DNA of 64,000 nucleotides from Holophagales bacterium. Lineage in GTDB: Bacteria; Acidobacteriota; Thermoanaerobaculia; Multivoradales; Multivoraceae. Both the position numbers and the translations under genes were made by a program. The notes below the pieces were generated by a model, which did not search any database, was not told where the DNA came from, and saw only the letters and a program-made list of their open reading frames with translations. The stretch covers positions 77,111-141,110 of the forward strand of contig VXVC01000003.1 of assembly GCA_009836625.1 (NCBI GenBank), given 5' to 3'. Shown piece by piece: positions 34,393-44,804 of the stretch; positions within the stretch are counted from its first letter, which is position 1; each line of letters starts with the position of its first letter.

Positions 34393-35454
34393 ATGCACTT
34401 CATCGACGAGGCCGTCATCGATGTCCTCGCGGGTTCCGGCGGAGACGGCTGCCTGGCCTTCCGGCGCGAGAAGTTCGTGCCGCAGGGCGGCCCGTCGGGC
34501 GGCGACGGCGGTAACGGCGGCGATGTCGTTCTGGTCGGCTCGCCCGGGCTCGGCACCCTCTACCGTCTCAGCTTCCCGGCCTCCTACAACGCCGAGCGCG
34601 GCCGGCACGGCGAGGGATCGAACAAGACAGGCAGGAGCGGCCGCGACCTGGTGATTCCGGTGCCGCTCGGAACCGAGGTCCTTGACGCCGCCAGCGGCGA
34701 GCCCCTGGGCGAGGTCCTGACCGAGTCCGACCAGCTCGTCGTTGCGCGCGGTGGCGCCGGTGGACGCGGCAACGCCCGCTTCAAGAGCGCGCGGCAGCGA
34801 GCGCCGCGGCGGGTGGAAGCGGGAAGACCGGGCGAGCAGCGTCGCCTGCGCCTGGAGCTGAAGCTGCTCGCCGACATTGGCGTCGTCGGTCTGCCGAACG
34901 CGGGAAAGTCGACCCTCATCAGCAGGCTCACCGCCGCGAAACCGAAGATCGCCGACTATCCCTTCACCACGCTGGTTCCGCAGCTCGGCGTGGTCGGGCC
35001 GCCGGCATTGCCGGTCGAGGCGGAGCCCTTCGTGATCGCCGACCTGCCCGGTCTGATCGCCGGCGCCGCCCAGGGGGCCGGCCTCGGAACCCGCTTCCTG
35101 CGGCATGTGGAACGTTGCCGTGTCCTCCTGCACCTGGTCGACCTCGGGCCACAGCCTGAGGAGGGAGCGGGCGCGGTCCAGGGGGCCTTTGACACGATCT
35201 CCGCTGAACTGGGCGCCTTCAACGAGGATCTCCTCCGCCGGCCCCGGGTCCTTTGCGGCTCGAAGCTCGACATCGCGGAGCCGGATCGGCGACGCGACTT
35301 GGCCGCGCTGGCCCGGAGAGAGGGCGTGGAGGCCTTCGAGATCTCGGCGGTCGCGGGCACGGGGCTCGACCGCCTGGTTCGCGAACTTCGCCGCCTGCTC
35401 GACGCCGGCGATTCGGCCGGCGACGAAGTTCCGGCGGGAGCCGCCCCGCCATGA
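34393..35454 (+). CDS. obgE: Obg-family GTPase, 50S assembly
   Basis: ObgE assists late 50S assembly and links it to growth control. The 353-residue protein has the glycine-rich Obg fold (SGGDGGNGGDVVLVG; residues 1-158), then a G domain with GLPNAGKST, a switch DYPFTTLVP, DLPGLI and the base-recognition region GSKLD (the family usually has NKxD). The C-terminal OCT domain is essentially absent. Its stop overlaps the nadD start. Confidence 0.95.
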   Translation: MHFIDEAVIDVLAGSGGDGCLAFRREKFVPQGGPSGGDGGNGGDVVLVGSPGLGTLYRLSFPASYNAERGRHGEGSNKTGRSGRDLVIPVPLGTEVLDAASGEPLGEVLTESDQLVVARGGAGGRGNARFKSARQRAPRRVEAGRPGEQRRLRLELKLLADIGVVGLPNAGKSTLISRLTAAKPKIADYPFTTLVPQLGVVGPPALPVEAEPFVIADLPGLIAGAAQGAGLGTRFLRHVERCRVLLHLVDLGPQPEEGAGAVQGAFDTISAELGAFNEDLLRRPRVLCGSKLDIAEPDRRRDLAALARREGVEAFEISAVAGTGLDRLVRELRRLLDAGDSAGDEVPAGAAPP

Positions 35455-36044
35455 GAGTTGGCCTGTTCGGGGGCAGTTTCGACCCGATTCACAACGGGCA
35501 CATCCTGCCGGTGCTGGCGGCTCGGGAAGTCCTGGACCTGGACGTCGTCCACTACCTGCCGACCGCCCGGCCGCCGCACAAGCCCCGGGGGACGAGGGCG
35601 CCGGCGCTCGCTCGAAACACGATGGTCGAGCTGGCGCTCCTGCCGTACCCCGAGCTCGTCGTTTCGGACGTCGAACTCGATCTGGGCCGGACCGCGTACA
35701 CGGTGGACACGGTGGAGCGCTTCGCATCCGAGGATCCGGAGGCCGACTTGCATGTGCTGCTCGGCGTCGACAGTTTCAACGACCTGATGTCCTGGCGGCG
35801 GTTCGAAGACTTGATCGGCGCCGTCAGGCTGGTCGTCCTGGCCCGGCCCGGCGAACGGGGTCTGGATCCGGCGGTGCGCGCGGCGGCCGAGGGAGCGCGT
35901 GGCTTCGACCTGGTCCGGCATCGCTCGGTCGATGTCTCGTCCAGCTCGATCCGCCGCCGGCTTGCCCGGGGCGAGGACGTGGACGCCGGGTTGATGCCCG
36001 CCGCCGTGCTGCGGTACTGTCGCAAGTACGGATTGTACCGTTGA
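35451..36044 (+). CDS. nadD: Nicotinate-nucleotide adenylyltransferase
   Basis: NadD joins nicotinate mononucleotide and ATP in NAD synthesis. The 197-residue protein has the nucleotidyltransferase motif GGSFDPIHNGH near its start and the SVDVSSSSIRRRLARGE motif (ISSTxIR-like) near the end. ATG 35451 overlaps the obgE stop (ATGA). Confidence 0.96.
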   Translation: MRVGLFGGSFDPIHNGHILPVLAAREVLDLDVVHYLPTARPPHKPRGTRAPALARNTMVELALLPYPELVVSDVELDLGRTAYTVDTVERFASEDPEADLHVLLGVDSFNDLMSWRRFEDLIGAVRLVVLARPGERGLDPAVRAAAEGARGFDLVRHRSVDVSSSSIRRRLARGEDVDAGLMPAAVLRYCRKYGLYR

Positions 36045-36493
36045 CGCAAGCGCAAACGCTCCAGGCCCGGTCGGGCGCCATCTCTCCCAGTCCTGAGGGG
36101 ACCCCTGACTCCGAGGAGCGCGTCCGCGCGGTAGCTGCCGCCGCGATTGACCGGAAGGCGCAGGACCTTCGGGTCCTGGAGCTCACCGACGTCAGCGACT
36201 TCACGGACTACTTCGTCATCTGCAACGGCGCCAACGCGCGTCAGGTGAGCGCGATCGCGGAGGCCGTGGAGCGGCGGCTGCGGTCCTCCGGCGCCCGTCC
36301 CCTGCACCTGGAGGGGTCGGGGCGCGGTCAGTGGGTGCTGCTGGACTACGGAGACGTGGTCGTCCACGTGTTCGACCCCGAACGGCGGGATCGCTACCGG
36401 CTCGAGCGCCTGTGGTCCGACGCCCCGGACCGGACAGCGGAGCTGGCTTCGGACGGAGGACCGGTTTCGCATGGCGTCCCTGCTGCGACTTGA
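36041..36493 (+). CDS. rsfS: Ribosomal silencing factor RsfS
   Basis: RsfS binds L14 and blocks subunit joining when nutrients are short. The 150-residue protein has the DUF143 core: DRKAQDLRVLELTDVSDFTDYFVICNG region, QVSAIAEAVERRL and WVLLDYGDVVVHVF. The only start that fits is TTG 36041, overlapping the nadD stop as TTGA; it adds a 30-residue leader before the core. Its end overlaps the ThiS-like gene by 23 bases. Confidence 0.93.
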   Translation: MTQAQTLQARSGAISPSPEGTPDSEERVRAVAAAAIDRKAQDLRVLELTDVSDFTDYFVICNGANARQVSAIAEAVERRLRSSGARPLHLEGSGRGQWVLLDYGDVVVHVFDPERRDRYRLERLWSDAPDRTAELASDGGPVSHGVPAAT

Positions 36494-36692
36494 GGTCAAC
36501 GGCCAGGAGCGGGAGCTTCCCGTGCCCGGGACCGACGCCAGCGTGCTCGACCTGCTGGCGAGCCTCGATCAGCATCCGAAGACCGTGGCGGTCGAAGTGA
36601 ACCGCGAACTCGTGCCGCGTGCGCGGTTCGGCGACACCAGTCTCCACGACGGCGACCGGGTGGAGATCGTCCGCTTCGTCCAGGGCGGCTGA
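36471..36692 (+). CDS. ThiS/MoaD-like sulfur carrier protein
   Basis: A 73-residue ubiquitin-fold protein ending in the Gly-Gly needed for adenylation and thiocarboxylate formation. The opening LRLEVNGQERELPVPG and central VAVEVNRELVPRARF segments are closest to ThiS of thiamine synthesis. There are no thiamine genes nearby; it sits inside the end of rsfS, so its partner enzyme is encoded elsewhere. A MoaD or other sulfur-carrier role is possible. Confidence 0.85.
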   Translation: MASLLRLEVNGQERELPVPGTDASVLDLLASLDQHPKTVAVEVNRELVPRARFGDTSLHDGDRVEIVRFVQGG

Positions 36693-36763
36693 GCGGCTGA
36701 TCGGGTATAGTCGCCCGTCGCTGCCGGCCGCTCGAGCGGCTCAAAGGAGGCGGCGCGGAGGCT

Positions 36764-36839
36764 GGGCCGCTAGCTCAATTGGCAGAGCAACAGACTCTTA
36801 ATCTGTGGGTTCTAGGTTCGATTCCTAGGCGGCTCACCA
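36764..36839 (+). tRNA. tRNA-Lys (anticodon CTT)
   Basis: The cloverleaf has acceptor GGGCCGC/GCGGCTC, D-arm GCTC/GAGC, anticodon stem ACAGA/TCTGT with loop CTCTTAA (CTT), T-loop TTCGATT and an encoded CCA. A TATAGT at 36706-36711, about 53 bases upstream, is a possible -10 element. A perfect palindrome GCCGCTCGAGCGGC lies between. Confidence 0.96.
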
Positions 36840-36851
36840 TGCCTCGCCCGC

Positions 36852-36936
36852 GCGAAAGTGGCGGAACTGGTAGACGCGCTAGACTTAGGATCTAGTCCCG
36901 AGAGGGTTGGGGGTTCGAGTCCCCCCTTTCGCACCA
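36852..36936 (+). tRNA. tRNA-Leu (anticodon TAG)
   Basis: An 85-base class II tRNA: acceptor GCGAAAG/CTTTCGC, anticodon stem CTAGA/TCTAG with loop CTTAGGA (TAG), a long variable arm (TCCCGAGAGGGTT region), T-loop TTCGAGT and an encoded CCA. It follows tRNA-Lys by 12 bases and is probably cotranscribed. Confidence 0.96.
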
Positions 36937-36997
36937 CGCCTTTCGCACCTCAACCTACCCGTTTCCTACCGGAACTTCCTGAATCTCCCGTTCGGCC

Positions 36998-38359
36998 ATG
37001 ACTGTGGTGGTCTCCAAGCGGGATGTCGGCGTGTGCCGCCAGGAGTTCGAGATCGAGGTGCCCGCTTCCGAGGTGGACGCCGAGTACCTCCGGGTCGCCA
37101 GGGACTACCGTCGCCGCGCTCGCATCGACGGCTTCCGCAAGGGGAAGGCGCCGCTCGACCTGGTGCGACAGCGGTTCGCGGGTTCGATCGGCGAGGACGT
37201 CTCCGAGCGTCTGGCGCCGAAGTACTGGCAGCGGGCGAGCGAAGAGGACGGTGTGCAGGCCATGCTGCCGCCCAGCGTCGCGCCAGTGCAGGCCGCTCCG
37301 GGGCAGCCGTTGCGCTTCACCGTGACCGTCGACGTCGAGCCCGAGGTCGAGATCGGGGACAGCCGGAGCTTCGAGCTGCCGCAGCCCGGGACGGAACCCA
37401 GTGAGGCCGAGGTCGACGAACTCCTGGAGCAGGTGCGACTCCAGCGCTCGACCTGGGTGCCGGTCGATCGGGCGGCGGCCCGCGGCGACCGGGTGCGAGG
37501 CAGGATCCACCGTGCCGCCATGCCGGGCTTCGTTCCGGAAGCGGCCGCCGAAGACGAGGATCACGACGGTGCCAACGACCATCGTGGCCCGGCGACCCAC
37601 GACATCGACCTGGAGCTCGGCGACGAGCGCGCATGGCCCGAACTCACGGACAACCTGACCGGCCTGTCGGCGGGCCAGAAGTCGGACTTCGAGCGCACCG
37701 AGACGGAGGACGACGTCGAGCGGCAACGCGGCTACGAGATCGAGGTCGACGAGGTCCTGGAGCGCAAGCTGCCGGACGTGGACGATGACTGGGCGAGCGG
37801 TCTCGCCGCCACGATCGAGACCGTCGACGATCTGCGGCGCCAGCTCGGCGACCAGGTGCAGGCGCAGAAGGTCGAGCAGGCGGGCCAGCAGCGCACCGAC
37901 GCCCTGCTCGACCAGTTGCGGGACCGCTATCCGGTGACCCTGCCGGAGGCGGTCGTGGAGCGCGAGGCGCTCCAGATGGCCAGGTCCTACGCGAACAACC
38001 TGGCTCGCCAGGGGTTCGACTTCGAACGGCAGCAGTTGCCCTGGGAGCAGTTGATGGAGGAAATCCGGCCGCAGGCGGAGAAGCGGGCCCATGCCTCGTT
38101 CCTGCTCGACCGGATCGCCCGCGACGACGGCGTCGAGGCAACGGCGGAGGACCTCGAGCGGGCGCTCGAGATCATGGCCAGGGCCCGCAACACGAACCGC
38201 GGCCGGCTGCGGCGGGAACTGGAGCGGGACGGCGGTCTGGAGATGTTGAGAGTCGAACTGAGACGGGATCGGACGGTGCAGGCGCTCCTGGCGGCCAACA
38301 CGCCGCCCGAGGAAGCGTCCGCCCCGGCGGACGAGCCCGCCGCGGAAGGAGAGGACTAG
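36998..38359 (+). CDS. tig: Trigger factor
   Basis: Trigger factor is the ribosome-bound chaperone for nascent chains. The 453-residue protein has the ribosome-binding signature [18 protein letters not shown] near residue 46. The middle (PPIase) region is divergent, with an acidic and His-rich insertion ([16 protein letters not shown]) around 188-203, so prolyl isomerase activity is doubtful. The C-terminal helical arms are intact and end in an acidic tail. It heads the tig-clpP-clpX-lon block. Confidence 0.94.
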   Translation: MTVVVSKRDVGVCRQEFEIEVPASEVDAEYLRVARDYRRRARIDGFRKGKAPLDLVRQRFAGSIGEDVSERLAPKYWQRASEEDGVQAMLPPSVAPVQAAPGQPLRFTVTVDVEPEVEIGDSRSFELPQPGTEPSEAEVDELLEQVRLQRSTWVPVDRAAARGDRVRGRIHRAAMPGFVPEAAAEDEDHDGANDHRGPATHDIDLELGDERAWPELTDNLTGLSAGQKSDFERTETEDDVERQRGYEIEVDEVLERKLPDVDDDWASGLAATIETVDDLRRQLGDQVQAQKVEQAGQQRTDALLDQLRDRYPVTLPEAVVEREALQMARSYANNLARQGFDFERQQLPWEQLMEEIRPQAEKRAHASFLLDRIARDDGVEATAEDLERALEIMARARNTNRGRLRRELERDGGLEMLRVELRRDRTVQALLAANTPPEEASAPADEPAAEGED

Positions 38360-38363
38360 AACG

Positions 38364-38954
38364 ATGCTGGTACCCATGGTGGTCGAGCAGACCAACCGGG
38401 GCGAACGGGCCTATGACATCTACTCGCGTCTGCTCAAGGACAACATCGTGTTCCTGGGCCGGCCGATCGACGATGACGTGGCGAACCTGGTCATCGCGCA
38501 GATGCTCTTCCTCGAGTCCGAGAACCCGGAAAAGGACATCTCGCTCTACATCAACTCGCCGGGCGGTTCGGTGACCGCCGGCTTCGCGATCTACGACACG
38601 ATGCAGCACGTCAAGCCGGACGTTTCCACTCTCTGCGTCGGCCAGGCGGCGTCCTTCGCGGCGGTCCTGCTGGCGGGTGGCGCGGAGGAGAAGCGGATGG
38701 TGCTGCCGAACGCCAGGGTGTTGATTCACCAGCCCTGGGTGCAGAGCCTCGGCGGTCAGCAGACGGACATCGACATCCACGCCCAGGACCTGCTGCGGAT
38801 GCGCGGCCGGATCGACGAGCTGTTGGCTCTGCACACCGGAAAGTCGATCGAAGAGGTCCACGCCGACACCGAGCGGGACAAGATTCTCACCGCGGAGATG
38901 GCGGTCGAGTACGGGCTGGCCGACCGCGTCGTCGAGCGCCGCGGAGCCTCCTGA
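38364..38954 (+). CDS. clpP: ATP-dependent Clp protease proteolytic subunit
   Basis: The 196-residue ClpP has the catalytic triad Ser97 (GQAASF), His122 (VLIHQP) and Asp172 (TERDKI). The N-terminus [22 protein letters not shown] region and oligomer-forming [15 protein letters not shown] are typical. It starts four bases after tig and works with the ClpX encoded next. Confidence 0.98.
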   Translation: MLVPMVVEQTNRGERAYDIYSRLLKDNIVFLGRPIDDDVANLVIAQMLFLESENPEKDISLYINSPGGSVTAGFAIYDTMQHVKPDVSTLCVGQAASFAAVLLAGGAEEKRMVLPNARVLIHQPWVQSLGGQQTDIDIHAQDLLRMRGRIDELLALHTGKSIEEVHADTERDKILTAEMAVEYGLADRVVERRGAS

Positions 38955-39075
38955 CGGAGTCTCGGCGGCGAACCTCGGAGTCCCCGCCGTGCTAGCATCC
39001 GGCGGTACGCACGGCCTTTAGAGCCCGTGCGAACAGGCGAAACGAGACGCGAGAAACGAGCCGGAACGACCAATC

Positions 39076-40311
39076 GTGGCGAAGAAGGACAGTGGCGACG
39101 ACGCGCTGAGGTGCTCGTTCTGCAGCAAGAGCCAGCGAGAGGTCAAGAAGCTCATCGCCGGCCCCACCGTCTTCATTTGCGACGAGTGCGTGGACATCTG
39201 CCTCGACATCATCGCCGAGGACCGGATGCTGGAACAGCGCCAGGAAGCGGCGCTGCCGAAGCCCCAGGAACTCAAGAAGCTGCTCGACGACTATGTGATC
39301 GGCCAGGAACAGGCCAAGAAGAAGCTCGCGGTCGCGGTCTACAACCACTACAAGCGAATCGACTTCGGCGAACGGTCCCGGACCGACGTCGAGCTCCAGA
39401 AGTCGAACATCCTCCTGATCGGCCCCACGGGCACCGGCAAGACCCTGCTTGCGCAGACTCTGGCACGGCTGCTGAGCGTCCCGTTCACGATCGCGGACGC
39501 GACCACGCTGACCGAGGCGGGCTACGTCGGCGAGGATGTAGAGAACATCATTCTCAAGCTCTACCAGGCATCCGGTAGCGACAAGGAGAAGACCCAGCGC
39601 GGCATCGTCTACATCGACGAGGTGGACAAGATCTGCCGCAAGGGCGACAACCCGTCGATCACCCGGGACGTCTCGGGCGAGGGCGTCCAGCAGGCGCTGC
39701 TCAAGATTCTCGAGGGCACCCAGTGCAACGTGCCGCCCCAGGGAGGGCGCAAGCACCCGCACCAGGAGTTTCTCCAGATCGACACGACGAACATCCTCTT
39801 CATCTGCGGCGGCGCCTTCGTCGGTCTAGAAGAGCGCATCGAAGGGCGGATGAACGAGAAGACGATGGGCTTCGGCGCCGAGATCAAGGACCGCGACAAG
39901 CGGGCGGGCGAGATGCTCCGTCATGTGCTTCCCGAGGACCTGATCAAGTACGGACTCATACCCGAGTTCGTCGGCCGCCTGCCGGTCGTGGCGACCCTGG
40001 AGCAACTCGACGAGGATGCCCTGGTCCGGATCCTGACCGAGCCGAAGAACTCCCTCGTGCGCCAGTACGAGGCGATGTTCGAGTTCGAGGACGTCAAGCT
40101 CACCTTCACTGCGGAGGCACTGCGCGCGGTCGCCCGGCAGGCGATGAAGCGCAACGTCGGCGCCCGGGGCCTCCGGATCATTCTCGAGGAGCTGATGCTG
40201 GAGTTGATGTACGGCCTGCCGTCGGAAGCCGGCGTCAAGGAGTGCGTCATCAACGAGGACGTGGTGGTCAACGGCATTCAGCCGCTGACCGTGTACGAGA
40301 AAGCGGGATAG
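39076..40311 (+). CDS. clpX: ATP-dependent Clp protease ATP-binding subunit ClpX
   Basis: The 411-residue unfoldase has the N-terminal zinc finger (CSFC and CDEC, residues 13-41), Walker A GPTGTGKT, Walker [10 protein letters not shown], the GYVGEDVE pore loop, and the ClpP-contact loop near GFGAEI. It begins at GTG 39076 after a 121-base gap. That gap contains a GCACGG-N10-CCGTGC dyad (39009-39030) with no T-run. lon follows after two bases. Confidence 0.97.
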   Translation: MAKKDSGDDALRCSFCSKSQREVKKLIAGPTVFICDECVDICLDIIAEDRMLEQRQEAALPKPQELKKLLDDYVIGQEQAKKKLAVAVYNHYKRIDFGERSRTDVELQKSNILLIGPTGTGKTLLAQTLARLLSVPFTIADATTLTEAGYVGEDVENIILKLYQASGSDKEKTQRGIVYIDEVDKICRKGDNPSITRDVSGEGVQQALLKILEGTQCNVPPQGGRKHPHQEFLQIDTTNILFICGGAFVGLEERIEGRMNEKTMGFGAEIKDRDKRAGEMLRHVLPEDLIKYGLIPEFVGRLPVVATLEQLDEDALVRILTEPKNSLVRQYEAMFEFEDVKLTFTAEALRAVARQAMKRNVGARGLRIILEELMLELMYGLPSEAGVKECVINEDVVVNGIQPLTVYEKAG

Positions 40312-40313
40312 GG

Positions 40314-42782
40314 ATGGCTTCCGGATACGTTTCGACCTCGAGCGACCGGCTGCCGGTGGTGCCGCTGCGGGACATGGTGGTCTTCCCGCAGATGATGGCG
40401 CCGTTCATCGTTGGGCGCCGCGGCTCGGTGCTGGCGCTGGAACAGACGCTGCGTACGGCCGGCAAGCTGATCTTCCTGGTCGCCCAGCGGGATCCGAAGG
40501 TCGATGACCCGGGGATCGACGACATTCACCGGATCGGCGTCGTCGCCCGGGTGGTGCAGAACGTCAAGCTGCCGAACGGCAACGTGAAGGTGATGGTCGA
40601 GGGATTGCGGCGGGCCGAGCTGCGGACCCTCGAGGAGATCGACGGCGCCTTCGAGGCGGAGGTCGAGGTCTACGAGATCCACTACCCGGCGGACGACAAG
40701 GTCCAGGTCTACATGAGCCGGCTGCTCAACAGCTTCGAGCAGTACGCGAAGATGTCCCATCACCTGGCCTTCGAGAGCCTGATGTCGACGCTGAAGCTCG
40801 ACGATCCCGACCGTTTCGCTGACGCCCTGGCCGCTCACCTGACCGTGTCCACGGCCGAGAAGCAGACGCTGCTCGAGACGCTGAATCCCTACGAACGCCT
40901 GCAGGCCGTGCACGACCTGCTCGATGTCGAGGTCGAGAAGATCAACATCGACAAGCGGATCAACGTTCAGGTCAAGAAGCAGATGGAGAAGGCTCAGAAG
41001 GAGTACTACCTCAACGAGAAGATCAAGGCGATCCACCACGAGTTGGGACGCAAGGACGAGCGCGGCGACGAGGTTGCCGAGCTGAAGGAGAAGATCGAGA
41101 AGTCCGGCGCCCCGAAGCTGGTGCGCGAGAAAGCGGAACAGGAGTTGCGGCGGCTGGAGGCGATGCCGCCGGTTTCGGCCGAGGCGACCGTGTCGCGGAA
41201 CTACGTCGACTGGCTGGTATCGGTGCCGTGGAAGAAGCGCAGTCGGGAACTCAAGGACCTGAAGAAGGCGGCGGGGATCCTCGACGAGGGGCACTACGGT
41301 CTGGAGAAGGTCAAGGAGCGTGTGCTCGAGTTCCTGGCCGTCCGCCAGCTCACCCACAAGAACCAGAATTCGATCATCTGCTTCGTCGGCCCGCCGGGCG
41401 TCGGGAAGTCCTCGCTGGCCAAGTCGATAGCCGCCGCCACCGGCCGCAAGTTCGTGCGCCTGTCTCTCGGCGGCGTTCGCGACGAGGCCGAGATCCGCGG
41501 ACACCGGCGCACCTACATCGGCGCGTTTCCCGGCCAGATCATCCAGATGATGAAGCGGGCGGGCACGGTCAACCCGGTCTTCCTCCTCGACGAAGTCGAC
41601 AAGATGTCGATGGACTTCCGCGGCGATCCGTCGTCCGCGCTGCTCGAGGTGCTCGATCCGGAGCAGAACGACACCTTCGTCGATCACTACATGGACATCG
41701 AGTACGACCTCTCGAAGGTCATGTTCATCGCCACCGCGAACGTCGCGCACCCGATTCCGCCGGCGCTCAAGGACCGGATGGAGATCATCCAGCTTGCCGG
41801 GTATACGCCGAACGAGAAGCTCGAGATCGCGCGCCAGTTCCTGGTGCCGAGGCAGTTGGAAAGCCACGGTCTGACCGAGGACGCGATCCGCTTCGGCGAG
41901 GACAGCCTGGGTCACCTGATGGATTCCTACACCCGTGAGGCGGGCGTTCGCAACCTGGAGCGCGAGATCGCGGCCGTGTGTCGCAAGTTGGCCCGCCGGC
42001 TGGTCGAAGGGGGCCGCGTCAAGAAGCTGAAGGCCCGCGCGAAGGCCAAGGGCGGTGCGAAGGCCGAGAGCAGGGAACCCGCGATCGCGGTCGATCGGGA
42101 GCTGGTCGGAGAACTGCTCGGCAAGCCGAAGTTCCGGCCCTACAAGAAGCTCGACGAGTCCGAGGTCGGGGTCGCCACCGGTCTGGCCTGGACCCAGGCG
42201 GGCGGCGAACTGCTGCAGAGCGAAGTCGGCCTGATGAAGGGCAGCGGCAAGCTGATCCTCACCGGCAAGCTGGGCGACGTGATGAAGGAGTCGGCCCGAG
42301 CGGCCATGTCCTACCTGCGCAGCCGGGCCGACGGATTCGGCCTGGAGCCCGGCTTCCACGCCGACCAGGACCTTCACATTCACGTTCCCGAGGGCGCCAT
42401 TCCCAAGGACGGCCCGTCGGCTGGCATCACGATGGCGTCGGCGATCATCTCGTCCCTGCTGCGGGTGCCGGTACGCGGCGACGTGGCCATGACCGGCGAG
42501 ATCACGCTCCGCGGGAAGGTGCTGCCCGTGGGCGGCATCAAGGACAAGGTGCTGGCCGCCTACCGCGCGGGCATCTTCGAGATCCTGCTGCCGAAGGAGA
42601 ACGACAAGGACCTCGAGGAGGTGCCCGCGGAAGTCCGCGACAAGATGAAGTTCCACCTCGTGGAGTCGATGGACGAGGTCCTGGAGATCGTCTTCGACGG
42701 CGTCGTGCAGAGAGCGCCGGAGGTCGCGGCCGAGTTCCAGAAGCCCGCCTCCGAGGCGCCGCCCGCGAACGTCGCCCACTGA
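40314..42782 (+). CDS. lon: ATP-dependent protease Lon
   Basis: The 822-residue Lon has the N-terminal LonA domain ([15 protein letters not shown]), a coiled region, AAA+ Walker [10 protein letters not shown] and Walker [10 protein letters not shown], and the protease domain with catalytic Ser702 (DGPSAG) and Lys745 (GGIKDKV). A basic linker rich in Lys, Ala and Arg (about residues 568-590) sits before the protease domain. The start ATG at 40314 follows the clpX stop directly. Confidence 0.97.
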   Translation: MASGYVSTSSDRLPVVPLRDMVVFPQMMAPFIVGRRGSVLALEQTLRTAGKLIFLVAQRDPKVDDPGIDDIHRIGVVARVVQNVKLPNGNVKVMVEGLRRAELRTLEEIDGAFEAEVEVYEIHYPADDKVQVYMSRLLNSFEQYAKMSHHLAFESLMSTLKLDDPDRFADALAAHLTVSTAEKQTLLETLNPYERLQAVHDLLDVEVEKINIDKRINVQVKKQMEKAQKEYYLNEKIKAIHHELGRKDERGDEVAELKEKIEKSGAPKLVREKAEQELRRLEAMPPVSAEATVSRNYVDWLVSVPWKKRSRELKDLKKAAGILDEGHYGLEKVKERVLEFLAVRQLTHKNQNSIICFVGPPGVGKSSLAKSIAAATGRKFVRLSLGGVRDEAEIRGHRRTYIGAFPGQIIQMMKRAGTVNPVFLLDEVDKMSMDFRGDPSSALLEVLDPEQNDTFVDHYMDIEYDLSKVMFIATANVAHPIPPALKDRMEIIQLAGYTPNEKLEIARQFLVPRQLESHGLTEDAIRFGEDSLGHLMDSYTREAGVRNLEREIAAVCRKLARRLVEGGRVKKLKARAKAKGGAKAESREPAIAVDRELVGELLGKPKFRPYKKLDESEVGVATGLAWTQAGGELLQSEVGLMKGSGKLILTGKLGDVMKESARAAMSYLRSRADGFGLEPGFHADQDLHIHVPEGAIPKDGPSAGITMASAIISSLLRVPVRGDVAMTGEITLRGKVLPVGGIKDKVLAAYRAGIFEILLPKENDKDLEEVPAEVRDKMKFHLVESMDEVLEIVFDGVVQRAPEVAAEFQKPASEAPPANVAH

Positions 42783-42812
42783 AGAGGCCCACTCAGGAAG
42801 CCGAGCGGGACC

Positions 42813-43391
42813 TTGAAGGTCCGTGACGCCCGCTTCGTCGTTTCGGCTGTCCGGGCCGCCGACCTGCCCCGGGACGGCCGACCTCAGGTCGCCTTCGCCG
42901 GTCGCTCGAACGTCGGGAAGTCGAGCCTGATCAACCGGTTGCTCGGCCGCAAGGATCTGGCGCGCACGAGCTCGAAGCCGGGGCGAACCCGGAGCGTCAA
43001 CTTCTTCCTGATCGACGACTCCTGGTACATCGTGGACCTGCCCGGCTACGGCTATGCCCGGGTTTCGAAGAGCGAACGGGAGGCCTGGGGTCGGAGCGTC
43101 GACCGGTACTTCCGCTCGGCTGCCGGGCTGGTCCGGGTCGTGCTGCTCGTCGATGGTAAGGTCGCGGGTACGCCGCTCGACTCCGAAGCGTACGGATACC
43201 TCCGAAGTCTGGGGCTCGAACCCGTCGTGGTCGTGACGAAGATCGACCGCGTGAAGCGGGGGGCTCGAGCCCGGGCCCTTGCCAGGGTTGCGGAGCTGTT
43301 GGGAATGCCGACAGACGCTGAACTGTTTTCCGTGTCGTCTCGAACCGGCGAAGGAGTCTCGCGGCTGTTTGCGGAGTTGCTCGGCCCTTGA
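42813..43391 (+). CDS. engB: GTP-binding protein EngB/YsxC
   Basis: This 192-residue GTPase acts in 50S assembly. It has G1 GRSNVGKSS, G2-region TSSKPGRTRSVNFF, G3 DLPGYG, G4 TKID and a final SVSSRTGEG motif. The start is TTG 42813; no ATG or GTG is suitably placed before the core. It lies 30 bases after lon, an order seen in many bacteria. Confidence 0.95.
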   Translation: MKVRDARFVVSAVRAADLPRDGRPQVAFAGRSNVGKSSLINRLLGRKDLARTSSKPGRTRSVNFFLIDDSWYIVDLPGYGYARVSKSEREAWGRSVDRYFRSAAGLVRVVLLVDGKVAGTPLDSEAYGYLRSLGLEPVVVVTKIDRVKRGARARALARVAELLGMPTDAELFSVSSRTGEGVSRLFAELLGP

Positions 43392-43428
43392 AGCGGGCGA
43401 TGGCCTCTCTCGGCGAGGATGAAGAAAG

Positions 43429-44775
43429 ATGACGATCGACGGAGCCCCTGAAGCAGGGCGCGGTGGAAACGGCGGCGCCAGGGCGGCGGAGAGCGCCGAT
43501 CTGGCCTTTGACCTGAAGGCCCTGAAGGACCTGAGCAATGCCGACCTTCTCGAGCTTGCTCACAAGCTGGAGGTCGTCGGCGCCACCGGTATGCCCAGGC
43601 AGGAGTTGACCTTCAAGATCCTGGAGGCGCAGACGGAGAAGAGCGGGCTGCTGTTCGGCGAAGGGGTCCTCGAATGCCTGACCGACGGCTTCGGTTTCCT
43701 GCGCGCGCCGGAGTACAGCTACCTGCCGGGACCGGACGACATCTACGTTTCCCGCAGCCAGATCCGGCGCTTCGACCTGCGCACTGGCGACACCGTTTCG
43801 GGCCAGGTGCGGCAGCCGATGAACAAGGGCGAGCGCTATCTCGCCCTGATCAAGCTCGAGGCGGTGAACTTCGAGCACCCTGACGTCGTACGGAAGAAGA
43901 TCTTCTTCGACAACCTGACCCCGCTGTACCCGGAGGAGCGGCTCCAGTTGGAAGTCTCCGGAGACCTGTCGTCCCGGGTGACGGACCTGGTGACGCCGAT
44001 GGGCAAGGGCCAGCGCGCGCTGATCGTGGCGCCCCCGCGTACCGGCAAGACGATGCTCCTGCAGTCCCTGGCGCGATCGATTGCCACGAATCACCCGGAA
44101 GTCGTGCTGGTTGTCCTGTTGATCGACGAGCGTCCCGAGGAAGTGACCGACATGGAGCGGTCGGTGCGCGGGGAGGTCGTCTCGTCAACCTTCGACGAGC
44201 CTGCTTCGCGGCACACTCAGGTCGCCGAGATGGTGATCGAGAAGGCCAAGCGGCTGGTCGAGTACGGCAAGGACGTCGTTATCCTGCTCGACTCGATCAC
44301 TCGCCTGGCGCGTGCTTACAACACCGTGCAGCCGCCTTCGGGCAAGGTGCTGTCGGGAGGCATTGACGCCAACGCCCTGCAACGTCCGAAGCGGTTCTTC
44401 GGCGCTGCCCGGAACATCGAGGGAGGCGGCTCGCTGACCATCGTGGCCACGGCGCTGATCGACACGGGAAGCCGGATGGACGACGTGATCTTCGAGGAGT
44501 TCAAGGGCACCGGCAACTCGGAGCTGCATCTCGACCGCAAGCTGGTCGACAAGCGGATCTTCCCGGCGATCGACATCGAGAAGTCCGGCACCCGCAAGGA
44601 GGAGTTGCTGCTGTCGGCCGACGATCTGCAGCGGGTCTGGGTGCTGCGCAAGGTGCTGAATCCGCTGCCCACGGTCGAGGCGATGGAGGTGCTGCAGGAG
44701 CGTCTCAAGAACACGCCGTCGAACGCCGAGTTCCTGGCGGCGATGTCCAGGGGCGCAAGGGGAGCGCCGAACTGA
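43429..44775 (+). CDS. rho: Transcription termination factor Rho
   Basis: The 448-residue hexameric RNA helicase has an N-terminal helical region ([13 protein letters not shown]), the RNA-binding cold-shock-like domain ([22 protein letters not shown]), Walker A PPRTGKT, Walker [17 protein letters not shown] and the Q-loop region [22 protein letters not shown]. Its presence and the lack of T-run hairpins in this window suggest that Rho-dependent termination is important here. Confidence 0.97.
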   Translation: MTIDGAPEAGRGGNGGARAAESADLAFDLKALKDLSNADLLELAHKLEVVGATGMPRQELTFKILEAQTEKSGLLFGEGVLECLTDGFGFLRAPEYSYLPGPDDIYVSRSQIRRFDLRTGDTVSGQVRQPMNKGERYLALIKLEAVNFEHPDVVRKKIFFDNLTPLYPEERLQLEVSGDLSSRVTDLVTPMGKGQRALIVAPPRTGKTMLLQSLARSIATNHPEVVLVVLLIDERPEEVTDMERSVRGEVVSSTFDEPASRHTQVAEMVIEKAKRLVEYGKDVVILLDSITRLARAYNTVQPPSGKVLSGGIDANALQRPKRFFGAARNIEGGGSLTIVATALIDTGSRMDDVIFEEFKGTGNSELHLDRKLVDKRIFPAIDIEKSGTRKEELLLSADDLQRVWVLRKVLNPLPTVEAMEVLQERLKNTPSNAEFLAAMSRGARGAPN

Positions 44776-44804
44776 GTCCCGCACCCGTACACTCCCGGGT
44801 CGCC

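Noticed and set aside
36721..36760. GCCGCTCGAGCGGC palindrome as an attachment site or terminator
   Set aside because: It is short, has no T-run and no second copy was noticed beside the tRNAs; no integrase is present.
39009..39030. Hairpin before clpX as a terminator of tig-clpP
   Set aside because: The GCACGG/CCGTGC dyad has no T-run, has a 10-base loop and lies in a probable leader; it is mentioned only with clpX.
40278..43538. Very long open frame antisense to lon and engB
   Set aside because: It spans several well-supported genes and reads as low-complexity Leu/Asp/Val/Arg; this is the usual shadow of high-GC coding DNA.
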